Shown piece after piece: positions 26,350-35,402 of a stretch of DNA of 64,000 bases (position 1 is its first letter; each line of letters starts with the position of its first letter). The notes below the pieces were generated by a model. That model searched no databases. It saw only the letters and a program-made list of their open reading frames with translations, and was not told where the DNA came from. The DNA is taken from contig OY969762.1 in the NCBI GenBank assembly GCA_963702835.1, positions 3,100,001-3,164,000 on the forward strand, written 5' to 3'. Both the position numbers and the translations under genes were made by a program. The stretch comes from JAFGAV01 sp041479055. Its GTDB lineage: Bacteria > Acidobacteriota > Aminicenantia > Aminicenantales > JAFGAV01.

Positions 26350-27399
26350 ATGCAGGTCCATTGCCCGAATTGTTCCAAGCCGTTTGAAGTCCCTGACAAC
26401 CTGGCCGGGAAAAGCATTTTTTGCACGTCCTGCGGCAGCCGGATCCAGGCGGCCGGCTCAAAGACGACGGTTGCCGCCCTGTCCGCTTCGGCCGGCCAGG
26501 AGGCCGTTAAAAAGTGCCCTTACTGCGCCGAAACCATCCTCAAAGCCGCCCGGAAGTGCAGGTTCTGTAAGCAGGACCTGCCCGAGGGCGCCGATTCCGA
26601 ATCAATCCGCGAGCGATTCAAGATGAAGGAGAGGAAGATCTCCGAGCAGAGGGTCGCCGGCGGGCCGCCGCCCATCCCCCGCTCCATAAGCGGCAGGTTC
26701 CGCACAGTCACCAAGGTCTTGGCCGGGATCACCGGGCTGTTTCTGCTGCTTGCCTTGGCCGGCGGCATCCTCCCTTTCAATAGATCGGATGACCGGGAGG
26801 CCATGCTTGGCCTGGGCATCACCTTTACCTTTCTCTTCGGGATAATCCTCTTGGTGGTTTTCGTCATAGACCTATCGGTGCCTTCGGCCGATAAGCGCAC
26901 ATCACCGGGCTTAGGCTTAAAGACCTTTCTGGGGGCTTTGCGGATGGGCCGCTACGGCTTGGCCTATGCCTGTCTGCTCGATGGCGATAAAGACAGCCTG
27001 GAGCGCGCGCGCCAGCCGATCGAGCTGGTCAAGGTGTGGGGCGGAAACTTCGTGTTCTCAGACCTGGCCGGCTTTAAGCAATATTGGAAGGGTCTCTGCC
27101 ACGCCGGCGGCGGACAGAACCGGCGCTTGGTGGTCACCAATGTCAGAGAGGAAAAGGTGGGGAGCAACTATGCCCTGGTCAGCGCCAAGGTCAGAATCGA
27201 GAGTTACCCCTCGGCCGTGCTGTGGACCATCATCCTCAGCGTTCTTCTAGCCCTCATCTTGGTTTTAGCCATGACCAAGCGCCAAGAAATTACTGTCACC
27301 AAACTTATGCGCCAGGTGGGGGGTCAGTGGTACGTCGTCAACGGGGAGTTAAGCTCGGTGGAGGATAATGCTTGGGAGGTAGCCGCCTCGTTGGGCTAG
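26350..27399 (+). CDS. Double zinc-ribbon membrane protein
   Basis: The 349-residue protein starts with an MJ0042-type zinc finger (CPNC...CTSCGS, residues 5-28) and a second ribbon (CPYC...CRFCKQDL, about 56-74). A Pro-rich linker, two transmembrane helices (about 118-140 and 152-176), a soluble domain with a nuclear-transport-factor-like look (YACLLDGDKDSL... through ALVSAKVRIES) and a third helix (about 298-315) follow. Proteins with this layout are common in Aminicenantes- and Acidobacteria-like genomes. Function unknown. Confidence 0.7.
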   Translation: MQVHCPNCSKPFEVPDNLAGKSIFCTSCGSRIQAAGSKTTVAALSASAGQEAVKKCPYCAETILKAARKCRFCKQDLPEGADSESIRERFKMKERKISEQRVAGGPPPIPRSISGRFRTVTKVLAGITGLFLLLALAGGILPFNRSDDREAMLGLGITFTFLFGIILLVVFVIDLSVPSADKRTSPGLGLKTFLGALRMGRYGLAYACLLDGDKDSLERARQPIELVKVWGGNFVFSDLAGFKQYWKGLCHAGGGQNRRLVVTNVREEKVGSNYALVSAKVRIESYPSAVLWTIILSVLLALILVLAMTKRQEITVTKLMRQVGGQWYVVNGELSSVEDNAWEVAASLG

Positions 27400-27420
27400 G
27401 TTAGATCAGCGCGCTGCACT

Positions 27421-27771
27421 TTACTTCAAATTTTCCAGCTTGACGAGCCTCTCCAGGAGGCGGGGGTCGTTCGATCCCCGTTTTTTTTCAAAAGCAAAGA
27501 ACTGGGCGCCGATCTGGTATTCGTCACTGCGGCCCGGGTCGGGCAAGCACCAGCAGACCAGACCTTTTAGAGTCAGCGGAGAAGTTTGTCCTGGGATGGT
27601 AATCTTCATGGTGATTGGGTTGTTCACCGGCAAAGGTTCCTGGATGAGAAAATTGACGCCGCCCCGGCTGAGGTTCACTATCAGGCAGGTTTTATTTTTC
27701 TTGTATTGGAGCGTCGCCCCCTTGATCGGAAACCTGGCGCTCGATCGATTGTCCTGTCCTTCTTTTTTCAT
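27421..27771 (-). CDS. PilZ-domain cyclic-di-GMP receptor
   Basis: This is a 116-residue single-domain protein. The ligand-binding signature is present as RSSAR near the N-terminus and NLSRGGVNF, matching RxxxR and [D/N]xSxxG of PilZ. The rest fits the six-stranded barrel. It would bind the messenger made by diguanylate cyclases such as the PAS-GGDEF protein in this window. The effector target is unknown. Confidence 0.85.
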   Translation of the reverse strand: MKKEGQDNRSSARFPIKGATLQYKKNKTCLIVNLSRGGVNFLIQEPLPVNNPITMKITIPGQTSPLTLKGLVCWCLPDPGRSDEYQIGAQFFAFEKKRGSNDPRLLERLVKLENLK

Positions 27772-27904
27772 GACGCCCCCATAACTGCCCTATTTCAATA
27801 TACCATAGTCTCAGGCTAAATCATATCCACCCGCCACCATGCCTTGTGGCCGGGCGGGGACCGGCGCACTGCCAGCCCTCCCCTCGAATTAAGCCGGAGA
27901 GATG

Positions 27905-28408
27905 TTACTTAAGAAATTCCGATACAAACCGGGAAATCGTCTGGTGATGCGGCGACCAGGCGAGCCAGACATAGGCTGCCCAATCCCGTACCCGCCTGGC
28001 GTGATCTTCCCTCGACTCGGCCAGGGCCACGCTGGAGACAGTGAGGGCGGACATGTCTCCGGGCGGCTGCAGATGGGGCCACTCGCGGACCCGGCCCGCC
28101 AAACGCCGGTGCAGGGGAGAAATGCCGGCCGGAGGCAGCCCACGGTCCAGCATGAGATGGAGACCGCACAGGTGAATGATGATGGACTTGTCCGGGTGGG
28201 GGCCGCCGGCGTGCTGGGCGGCATAGGCGTCTACCGTCAATTGATGAACTTGGCCGAATAGAAGCGCATCGCTAAACTCCTTGGCCAGCACCTCGGTATA
28301 GACTCCCCAGCACTCGGGCGATGTGTTGTAATAGCCGCTGTAGCGCGCGGTAGCGCTCCTGGGCAATCTCAACCCGCAGCCGGGGCAAATACTATTTTCC
28401 GTAATCAT
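27905..28408 (-). CDS. DUF5946-like protein
   Basis: The 167-residue protein has an N-terminal zinc-binding CPGCGLRLP, then YNTSPECWGVYTEVLAKEF and HQLTVDAYAAQHAGG, a pattern I recognise from small uncharacterised proteins of the DUF5946 type. It is histidine-rich in the middle. It ends near the PilZ gene on the same strand and begins 40 bases after the dms operon. Function unknown. Confidence 0.65.
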   Translation of the reverse strand: MITENSICPGCGLRLPRSATARYSGYYNTSPECWGVYTEVLAKEFSDALLFGQVHQLTVDAYAAQHAGGPHPDKSIIIHLCGLHLMLDRGLPPAGISPLHRRLAGRVREWPHLQPPGDMSALTVSSVALAESREDHARRVRDWAAYVWLAWSPHHQTISRFVSEFLK

Positions 28409-28448
28409 GATTCCGGGATACGATAGGCAACACTTCCGTGGATGTTTT

Positions 28449-29319
28449 TTAACGTTTTCCTAAATAAAAGCCGTAGAACAGGAATCGGCCCGATATTTCG
28501 GCCGCCAGAAAACAACAGAAAGCAACCAGGGCCGCTAGCCGGGAGAGCGGCGCCAGGGGGTCCGAAACCTTTTTAACTCGAATGGCCAACAGGATCGCGC
28601 CGGCCAGGAGAAAAATCATGCGGCCGATAAATAACACTCTGGACGGATCAGGGGGAAGCTTGAGGCCGGCTGCCGGCCGATGGCCCCACAAGCCGAAGTG
28701 AGGCGCGGCCAGCAGGGTGACCGCTAGGCCGACTGCAGCCACGATCAACGCCAAGCTGAGCATGGTTTGATCATAGGAGGGGAAAGGCTTCAGGATCCCC
28801 GCTCGGCCCGGCGATCGCCGCTGCTGTTGCGCCCAACAACAAGGCCGTCAGCAGGAATGAGCCAGGGGTGAAAAGAGTGTTCCAGGCCGGCATGGTCGGC
28901 AGCATGTAAAGCCTGGCCATGCTGACCAGAAAAAAGAGGCCTGAGGCGCCGGCGGCCAGGGCTGTTCCCCGGACGACGACCTCGCTCCGCATGTTCAGCC
29001 CCCTGAACAAGGCCAGGAGGGCCAGCAGAAAAAGCGTCGTCAATTCGAAAACAATCTCGCGGCTGAGCCAGGACTGCTTGAGATTGTTGAGGGCGTTGGC
29101 AGCGTTCTTTGCATTCCCCAGGTGAAAAAGGGAGGCCAGGGCGGCTGAGGCCAGAAGCCCTAGGACGATCAAAACCAGGGCCAGGCGAGGGTCGCGGCCT
29201 CCGCTTGCAGGCTTGGCTGAACGATTGAAGAACAGGGGCAGGACGACGAACAGGTAGGTTCCTACGGCGAACTGGCTGAGAAGCGTGAAGATGACCAGAG
29301 GCCATTCCCGTCCGGCCAC
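28449..29319 (-). pseudogene. dmsC: DmsC-like membrane anchor subunit, split by a frameshift
   Basis: Two adjacent frames make one protein. The first (28771-29319, 182 residues) starts MAGREWPLVIFTLLSQFAVGTY, typical of DmsC, and has five hydrophobic segments. The second (28449-28763) adds three more and ends with AAEISGRFLFYGFYLGK, the usual DmsC C-terminus. Deleting one base within CCCCTCC (near 28776) would join them (EAFPSYDQTMLSLAL) into about 292 residues, the normal DmsC length. It would anchor DmsAB and pass quinol electrons. The shift could be real or a sequencing error. Confidence 0.75.
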
Positions 29320-29937
29320 TCAGAGTTCCTCCCAGTTGGCCACCTCGGCCTTGTCCGCCTCGGCCGAGGCGGCGTCCTTGTGCGGCCTGATGATCAAGGC
29401 CGGCTTGACCTGGGCCGGGTCGGGCAGGGGAAAGATGCGGTCGATGGCGCCGTACCGTTTTTGAAGCTCCTCCAGGTCGCCGAAATCCAGGGCCCGGGCG
29501 GGGCAGGCGGCCACGCAGGCCGGCGGCCGGCCGAGGCCCAGCAGGTCGAAACAGAAATGGCATTTGACGGCCAGGTGGGTACGGCCGTCGAAACGGATGG
29601 CGCCGTAGGGGCAGGCCCATTCGCAGTACCGGCAGCCGATGCACAGGTTGCCCTCGATGAAGACAATGCCGTCGGCCCGTTTCCAGATGGCCTGGGTCGG
29701 GCAGGCGGAGGCGCAAATGGGCTCCTGGCAGTGGTTGCAGGCCAGGGAGATGTTGTAAGCCCGCAGGGACGGCACCCAGGCCTCACCCTGCTTGCGCCAA
29801 CTGCCGCCGCTCACCTCGTACACCCGCCGCCACAGCACGCCCGGGCCGAGGTTATGCTTATCCTTGCAGGCCAGTTGGCAGGCCTTGCAGCCGCTGCACT
29901 GTGAGGCGTCGAAAAAGAACGCGTATTGCCGGACCAT
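29320..29937 (-). CDS. dmsB: DmsB-like four-cluster ferredoxin subunit
   Basis: The 205-residue protein carries four [4Fe-4S] motifs: CSGCKACQLAC, CNHCQEPICASACP, CIGCRYCEWACP and CHFCFDLLGLG...CVAACP. This is the electron-transfer subunit of DMSO-reductase-type complexes, passing electrons from the membrane subunit to the molybdenum subunit. It is directly abutted by the dmsC-like frame and lies 10 bases after dmsA, in one operon. Confidence 0.93.
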   Translation of the reverse strand: MVRQYAFFFDASQCSGCKACQLACKDKHNLGPGVLWRRVYEVSGGSWRKQGEAWVPSLRAYNISLACNHCQEPICASACPTQAIWKRADGIVFIEGNLCIGCRYCEWACPYGAIRFDGRTHLAVKCHFCFDLLGLGRPPACVAACPARALDFGDLEELQKRYGAIDRIFPLPDPAQVKPALIIRPHKDAASAEADKAEVANWEEL

Positions 29938-29947
29938 GCTTAGCCCC

Positions 29948-32383
29948 TCAGCCCCTCCCCGCCTTCTCTACCTGAACCATGATCGTGTGCTGAGTGTTGC
30001 CGAAGGCGAAAGGAGACCATCGCTCCGAGGTCAGCACGTTGACCGAGCCCCGACGGTCTACTCCTTTGTCATCGGGCCTCCACCAGGCTCCCTGGGGCAG
30101 GGCCGTCACGCCGGGCAGAAGGCGATGGGTCAGGCGGCAGGGGACGACCGTCGTTCCGCGGTCGTTGAAAACTTTGACCAGGTCGCCGTTGCGAATGCCG
30201 CGCGGCTCAGCATCCAGGGGATTGATGAAAAGGCGCTGGGGGAAGGCTTCCTCCAGCCAATCCACGTTCTCCATAGTGGAATGGACGCGGGATAAATAAT
30301 GATGGCCGATGAGCTGGAGCGGGAATTTCCGGGCTTCTTCTCCGAAGGGGCTTTCCCATTCCTGGATGTACTTGGGCACGGCCGGGATCTCCTCCGGACG
30401 GCCGAGGTCGTGTAGCTTTTTGGAGAAGATCTCGATCTTGCCCGAGGCGGTGGCCAGCGGAAATTTTTTGGGGTCGCGGCGGAAGTCGGCGAAGGCCACG
30501 GCCGGCTTAGTCACCGGCTGCGAATAGGCGCCCATGTTTGACTCGAGCATCTGCTCCAGGGTCGGCAGGCCGGGAAAGCGCGTCGCTCGGTACTGGTCCA
30601 GGGCCCACTCCGTCCAGCCGCGCTCGTCCCGCCCCTCGGTGTAGGCCGGGCCCAGCCCCAGCCGCTCGGCGACCTCGGCGCAGATGCGGAAGTCGCTCTT
30701 GGTTTCCAGCAGCGGCTCGACGATCTTGGGCATGAGGATGACCTCATCCCCATACTTCCAGCCGTCTTCCACTCCCCAAGTTTCGAACTGGGTGCAGGCC
30801 GGCAGGACGATGTCGGCGAAGCGGCCGGTGGGCGTCAGGAAATTGTCCTGGACGACGACAAACTCGACCAGCTTCTCGTCCTGAAGAATTCGGGCCGTGC
30901 GGTTGATGTTGGCGTGCTGATTGATGAGTGCGTTGGAAGCCACGGCCCAGATGAGCTTGATGCCGGTGTCCAGGCGGTCAACACCCCGCACGCCGTCCTC
31001 CGGCCCCATCCCTTTCCCGCGCAGCACAGCCTCCGACCAGAGGAAGGAGGGAATTTCGGCCCTTATCGGATTTTCGCCCGTGGGAAAGACGAGCCAGAGC
31101 GGCCCCCCGTCGGGCGCTTGGAGGGCCAGGCCGCCGGCCCAGCCTCCCGGGATTCCGACGTTTCCGGTGATGGCCGCCAGCACGCACCCAGCCCGGACGA
31201 CCTGTTCGCCGTAAGCCCGGCGCTGCATGCCGTAGCCTTGATAGAGGACGCCGGGTTTGCGCGTGGCATATTCGCGGGCCAGGCGGGCGATGGTGTCTGC
31301 CGGCACGGCGGTGATGGCCTCGGCCCAGCGCGGTGTCTTGGGAATTCCATCGCGGCGGCCGAGGATGTAATCGCTGTAGCTCTCCGCCGATTCGGCGCCG
31401 GGCGGCATCTGGGTTTCGTCGAACCCGAGACAGTGCGTCCGGACGAACTCCCGGTCGTAAAGGTTCTCGGTGATCATGACGTAGGCCATGGCCGACATCA
31501 TGGCCGTGTCAGTGCCCGGCCGGATGGGTACCCATTCATCGGCCAGCGAGGCGGCGCTGAGGGTCAGCCGGGGGTCGAGGCAGACCACCCGGGCGCCCTT
31601 CTGCCGCGCCTTCTGCAGGAAGAACTCCGAGTTCGTCCCGTCGCGCATCTCGGCCGGGTTCCAGCCCCACATCAGGATGTAGCGGGAGTTGAGCCAGTCC
31701 TGGCGTTGATTACCGGTGATGGCCGTGCCGTAGACGGTGGGTGTGGCGGCGCTGATGCAGGCCCAGGAGTAGGAGTTGTAGAAGCCGAGCGAGCCGCCGA
31801 AGAGGTTCAGCAGGCGCTGCGCTGTCTGGCAGCCGTTGGTTTGGTTGTAGCTGCCCGTGCCGTAGGGCACGAAGATGGCCGCGTTGCCGTAGGCCTGCTT
31901 GACCCGGAGCAGCTCGGAGGCGACTTTGTCCAGGGCTTCCTCCCAGGAGATCGGCTCAAACCGTCCTTCGCCCCGGCGGCCAACGCGCTTTAGGGGATGT
32001 TTGAGTCGGTCGGGATGGTACTGACGCCGGCGGTAGGCCAGTCCGCGGGGGCAGGCCCGAAGCTGGGGACTCTCCACGGAATCGGGCTGCCGGTCGTCGC
32101 TCTCGATGCGGGTGATGATGCCGTCTCGGACCCAGACGCGCAGCAGGCAGCGGCCTCCGCAATTGTGAGAGGGACAGCCGGTGCGGACCATGCGCTCTTC
32201 GGAAGCGGATGTCTGGACGGCGGGAGATGCAACAGAAGAGCCAGGCCGAGATGCAGAGCCGCTTTTTCCTTTTAATTTAAGGGATGCCGCCGCGGTGGCC
32301 ACCAGTGTGCTCCAGCGCAGGAAGCTTCGGCGGGGCATGGGCTCCAGCTCGATTTTTTTCCTAATCGGCTGAGAAGGATTCAT
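29948..32383 (-). CDS. dmsA: Molybdopterin oxidoreductase, DmsA-like catalytic subunit
   Basis: An 811-residue protein with a twin-arginine signal (PRRSFLRWS, residues 17-25). Cluster FS0 ligands are C70, C75, C79 and C111 (CPSHNCGGRC...ACPRG). In YNSYSWACIS the serine S206 sits at the molybdenum-ligand position of E. coli DmsA, arguing for a DMSO-reductase clade rather than formate dehydrogenase or nitrate reductase. The C-terminal cofactor domain is present (FINPLDAEPRGIRNGDLVKVFND). It reduces an S- or N-oxide or a similar acceptor, or works in reverse; the substrate cannot be read from sequence. Confidence 0.9.
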   Translation of the reverse strand: MNPSQPIRKKIELEPMPRRSFLRWSTLVATAAASLKLKGKSGSASRPGSSVASPAVQTSASEERMVRTGCPSHNCGGRCLLRVWVRDGIITRIESDDRQPDSVESPQLRACPRGLAYRRRQYHPDRLKHPLKRVGRRGEGRFEPISWEEALDKVASELLRVKQAYGNAAIFVPYGTGSYNQTNGCQTAQRLLNLFGGSLGFYNSYSWACISAATPTVYGTAITGNQRQDWLNSRYILMWGWNPAEMRDGTNSEFFLQKARQKGARVVCLDPRLTLSAASLADEWVPIRPGTDTAMMSAMAYVMITENLYDREFVRTHCLGFDETQMPPGAESAESYSDYILGRRDGIPKTPRWAEAITAVPADTIARLAREYATRKPGVLYQGYGMQRRAYGEQVVRAGCVLAAITGNVGIPGGWAGGLALQAPDGGPLWLVFPTGENPIRAEIPSFLWSEAVLRGKGMGPEDGVRGVDRLDTGIKLIWAVASNALINQHANINRTARILQDEKLVEFVVVQDNFLTPTGRFADIVLPACTQFETWGVEDGWKYGDEVILMPKIVEPLLETKSDFRICAEVAERLGLGPAYTEGRDERGWTEWALDQYRATRFPGLPTLEQMLESNMGAYSQPVTKPAVAFADFRRDPKKFPLATASGKIEIFSKKLHDLGRPEEIPAVPKYIQEWESPFGEEARKFPLQLIGHHYLSRVHSTMENVDWLEEAFPQRLFINPLDAEPRGIRNGDLVKVFNDRGTTVVPCRLTHRLLPGVTALPQGAWWRPDDKGVDRRGSVNVLTSERWSPFAFGNTQHTIMVQVEKAGRG

Positions 32384-32443
32384 GGCTTTGGAATGATATC
32401 GAAAACGTCTCCGTTTCAGTGATAAAAGCTGATTCGTGTTGGG

Positions 32444-33076
32444 TCACAGAATCAACTCCATGGATAAAGCCGCGATAAGTAGGGTTGCGACGATAGCCGG
32501 TCGGGGAAATAGCTTCGTTGTCTTTTCAGTCGGCAGGGGCAAGCGCATTTTTATAATGAAATAAATAAGAAGACCGTTGGCCAGACTGTCCAGGAGGAGA
32601 AAGCGGCCAAGGAATTCAGGCCCAACCTGGAAAAGGTTTCTTGAAGTCAGTAGCGCGGCCCAGAGGAGGCTGAGCCCGGCATAGGCCAGCCGCCAGGTGA
32701 AAGAGGCCAGTAAGGCCGGGGCCAAAGTCGCCCGCGCTTTTTTCAGGACAAGAATAAGCCCGGCCGCGGCCAGCCCTTCCAGCAGGATGGCCTGAACCGG
32801 GTTCCAGACGGCCAGGATATCCGCGCCGGGGAGGAGAAGGTCGGCCAGCTTGATCCCGGCCGCGATCCAGGAAGTCAGGAATACAGCCAGGAAGCGGGCG
32901 GAGCGGCTGAAGGCCCGGCTCATCAGAAAAAATCCCACGGGGAACATGATGAAACCGGCCAGCCCCGGGATGCGGAGCAGGTGAAGGATGTGCCCGGCCG
33001 TGGCTTCGGCCAGCCCCCACAGCGCGCCGTAATAAAGAACTATGAACAGCCAACTTGCTTGATTGTTCCTATCCAT
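32444..33076 (-). CDS. Multi-pass membrane protein of unknown function
   Basis: The 210-residue protein has six predicted transmembrane helices and a short N-terminal cytoplasmic tail. WGLAEATAGHILHLLRIPG in the first helix region and WNPVQAILLEG look conserved in style but match no family I can name. It lies 60 bases upstream of dmsA on the same strand, so it could be co-transcribed with the molybdoenzyme genes. Confidence 0.6.
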   Translation of the reverse strand: MDRNNQASWLFIVLYYGALWGLAEATAGHILHLLRIPGLAGFIMFPVGFFLMSRAFSRSARFLAVFLTSWIAAGIKLADLLLPGADILAVWNPVQAILLEGLAAAGLILVLKKARATLAPALLASFTWRLAYAGLSLLWAALLTSRNLFQVGPEFLGRFLLLDSLANGLLIYFIIKMRLPLPTEKTTKLFPRPAIVATLLIAALSMELIL

Positions 33077-33097
33077 GTTTTTTGACTGTATTTCATT

Positions 33098-33322
33098 CTA
33101 AATTAATTTTAGGAATTCATCTACAGTTAGTCCCGTATCTTTTATGATATTTCTGAGCAAGCCCCGACCGATGTCTTCACCCTTATGGTAAGGGACAATA
33201 GTAATTCTGCCTTCTGGATGTTTGAGAAAGATGTGGCTTCCTTTTTGCCTGATCTTCTCGAATCCAAGTGATTCTAAAACAGCAATGATTCTATGGGTAG
33301 AAAGAGGTTTGAGCCTGGTCAA
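33098..33322 (-). CDS. hicA: HicA-family mRNA interferase toxin
   Basis: The 74-residue double-stranded-RNA-binding fold has the catalytic histidine in KGSHIFLKHPEG and the closing VPYHKGEDIGRGLLRNIIKD, all typical of HicA/YcfA. It should cleave mRNA when released from HicB. It follows the antitoxin with a four-base overlap (reverse of the common hicAB order). Confidence 0.9.
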   Translation of the reverse strand: MTRLKPLSTHRIIAVLESLGFEKIRQKGSHIFLKHPEGRITIVPYHKGEDIGRGLLRNIIKDTGLTVDEFLKLI

Positions 33323-33549
33323 GCCTGAATCTCAATTTTTTGAATGCCTATGAAATTTATTTCTTTGGGTACGTCCTTCTCGACGTTCAAATAGAGCTCG
33401 ATGGCCTCTTTCATTCTGACACGGAGCTGATCAAGGCTTTTAGCCTGAGTATGACAGCCGGGAAGCTCGGGTACGATGCCGATATAGTAATCGTCTTCAT
33501 CCTGTTCGATGACGACATTGTATTGCTTTTTTTTGGCTGATTTTTTCAT
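33319..33549 (-). CDS. hicB: HicB-family antitoxin
   Basis: The 76-residue product has the partial RNase-H-like HicB fold: YNVVIEQDEDDYYIGIVPELPGCHTQAKSL followed by the REAIE-like helix VRMKEAIELYL. There is no C-terminal DNA-binding domain, so it may regulate its promoter only in complex. It is the first gene of the pair. Confidence 0.88.
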   Translation of the reverse strand: MKKSAKKKQYNVVIEQDEDDYYIGIVPELPGCHTQAKSLDQLRVRMKEAIELYLNVEKDVPKEINFIGIQKIEIQA

Positions 33550-33581
33550 GGCCTGATCTCCACACTGCTTGAACTGGCATT

Positions 33582-33610
33582 ATTATACATCGGATCTTCT
33601 CCGGATTCAA
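33582..33610 (-). promoter_or_regulatory. Promoter of hicBA
   Basis: On the minus strand TTGAAT (33610-33605), a 17-base spacer and a perfect TATAAT (33587-33582) lie 33 bases before the hicB ATG. Confidence 0.7.
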
Positions 33611-33615
33611 ACTCA

Positions 33616-35106
33616 TCAATCCTTGGCGAACGCGTCCTTGAGCAGCTTGCTCTGGCGGTTGAAAGCGGAGCGGGGATTCTTGTTTTCTTTCATCAGGGAG
33701 ATCTCCTGGGTCAGGAGCCGGGCGATGTACATCGTAGTGGGACCGGGCTTGCGCGACTCCCTGAGGAAAAGGGGATGGTCCCGGTTGATGTAAACGGCGT
33801 TGCCTTCAGAAAAGCATTCCGGCCCGGACTCGCCGTAATGGTCAAGACAAACGGAAACAACCTGGTCTCCCAGTTTAATGCGCTTGACGATGGCGTTGGG
33901 CGTGATCTTCTTAATCAGGGGATGGCGCCGCTTTTTGCGTTGCGGACGGCCGGACGCCCCTGCTCCTGGAAAACCCGTCCCAAAACCGGGCTTTACTCCC
34001 TTGGACACCGCCGCACCTCCGCCCACGCCCTTCTCCCCGTCTCCGAGGGGGATGGGCCCGAAGGGCGAGGCGTCGGGGTTGAGGGCCAGCGCGCGGAGAA
34101 CGCGCTGCAAAGCTTCTTTCACGGCTCGGCCGGCGCGTCGGTCTTCGCGCCGGTCCGCCTCGGCCCCCAGACTTTTCTTCAGGACAGCCAGGATTCTTTC
34201 CATGACGGCCAGGAACTCCTGGTATTCCGGCGAATCCGTGATGAAACCGCTCCGGTCACTGGTGACGGGTAAGAAGTTGGCCTGGATTTCGCCCCGGATG
34301 CGGGCGATGGCTTGGCCCCAGGTCTCCATGCCGAAAAGGTCTTTCTTGACCGTGACGCCTTTGACTTTGACCTCGATTCCCAAGTCGAGCGGTTCGGCCT
34401 GGGTCCGGGGCAGGATATAGATTTCTCCCGAGACCGGCCCGAACCGGCAGCCCTCCAAGAATCCGATTTTTTGGCCGGTGTAGCTGCGGGGAACCAGCCG
34501 GCGGCCATTAAGATATACCGCAAAATGGGGGGCTTTGAGCGGAACACTCTCCCGGATCTTCTCCTCGGCTAGGGACGGGTCGAGGATCTTGTATAATCCG
34601 CTTAGGATGACCGTTGTCCCGTCTCCGCTCTCAGGCGACGGCTCCAGGATTTCGCAGGGCAGATGCCAGGTTTTACCGGATTCCTCCCAGGCCCGCTTGT
34701 CGAAAGCCACCCGGGCGGCGAAGTCTTTGTGCTGGGTGATGACCTCGAAGCGCGAAGCGGCCGAAAGCGAGGCGAACTTCCCGATGCCGAACTGGCCGAT
34801 CCTCTCGCGCCCGTACCGCGGGGACCGGGTGTGGCGGATTTTGTCGTCGGAGCCTATGACAAAGTATTCCCGCAGGCCGTCCTCGTCCATGCCCGTGCCG
34901 TTATCCCGGACTTCGATGGAGTCCGGCGCAAAGGTGACCTGGACCTCCGTGGCGTCCGCGTCGTAGGCGTTGTTGACCAACTCGCGGAGCAGCTCGACGC
35001 TCTCGGCGTAAAGGCGCTCGCCGATGGAAACGATATGCCGCTTGTGGACGACGACTTCTAGGCTTTTATGTTCTTTAACCTGCATGGGCTTAGGGAATTG
35101 TAGCAT
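33616..35106 (-). CDS. GHKL-type ATPase (HATPase_c_3, MORC/Hsp90-like)
   Basis: The 496-residue product has an N-terminal GHKL ATP-binding domain: N-box ELVNNAYDADAT, DNGTGMDEDG and GQFGIGKFAS. A second alpha/beta domain follows (about 200-330), then a basic Gly/Pro-rich linker and a C-terminal domain ending KDAFAKD. Similar proteins work as conformational clamps and are often in defence islands, but none is characterised well enough to assign a role. Start codon choice is uncertain (35106 or 35085). A 67-bp piece of a paralogue of its N-box region is found at 41622-41688. Confidence 0.75.
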   Translation of the reverse strand: MLQFPKPMQVKEHKSLEVVVHKRHIVSIGERLYAESVELLRELVNNAYDADATEVQVTFAPDSIEVRDNGTGMDEDGLREYFVIGSDDKIRHTRSPRYGRERIGQFGIGKFASLSAASRFEVITQHKDFAARVAFDKRAWEESGKTWHLPCEILEPSPESGDGTTVILSGLYKILDPSLAEEKIRESVPLKAPHFAVYLNGRRLVPRSYTGQKIGFLEGCRFGPVSGEIYILPRTQAEPLDLGIEVKVKGVTVKKDLFGMETWGQAIARIRGEIQANFLPVTSDRSGFITDSPEYQEFLAVMERILAVLKKSLGAEADRREDRRAGRAVKEALQRVLRALALNPDASPFGPIPLGDGEKGVGGGAAVSKGVKPGFGTGFPGAGASGRPQRKKRRHPLIKKITPNAIVKRIKLGDQVVSVCLDHYGESGPECFSEGNAVYINRDHPLFLRESRKPGPTTMYIARLLTQEISLMKENKNPRSAFNRQSKLLKDAFAKD

Positions 35107-35167
35107 ATCAGGAAGTAGATTTTCAGCGGGCAGGCAGGGGGGCGCTCAAGCGGCAGTTTCCATTATG

Positions 35168-35196
35168 TTGACTTTTTCACTCGAGGGTCCTATAAA
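35168..35196 (+). promoter_or_regulatory. Promoter reading into the integrase remnant and cassettes
   Basis: TTGACT (35168-35173), a 17-base spacer and TATAAA (35191-35196), pointing toward the cassette genes. It could act as the common cassette promoter. Confidence 0.55.
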
Positions 35197-35350
35197 CATA
35201 TTGTCAAGGCGGGGGAAATTGAGCATAGCCGCAGTAAGATTTACGATATTCGAACTGTCTAGGAATTCCTGGGCCATATCGATGTGAAGACTGCAATGAT
35301 CTACACCTGCGATTCTTGTTTTCCAGGAGTCTTATACGGCGTTCATTGCG
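35179..35350 (+). pseudogene. intI: Remnant of an integron integrase (tyrosine recombinase) C-terminus
   Basis: From 35245 one frame reads DIRTV, a TAG stop, then EFLGHIDVKTAMIYT. This matches the integron-integrase C-terminus (consensus DIRTVQELLGH, DVxTTMIYTHV), including the box-II His in LGH and the nucleophile Tyr in MIYT. The stop replaces the usual glutamine codon (CAG to TAG). Upstream residues YKHIVKAGEIE resemble the segment before box II, but the HxxR motif is missing. It lies on the same strand as the cassettes, as in reverse-type integrons. Clearly non-functional here. Confidence 0.75.
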
Positions 35351-35402
35351 GCCTTTGGGGTATTATGCGGATCAATATAAACAATGTTCGGTGGAAGCAC
35401 AA

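Noticed and set aside
30914..31993. A 359-codon plus-strand frame opposite dmsA
   Set aside because: Antisense shadow of a gene with clear cofactor and cluster motifs.
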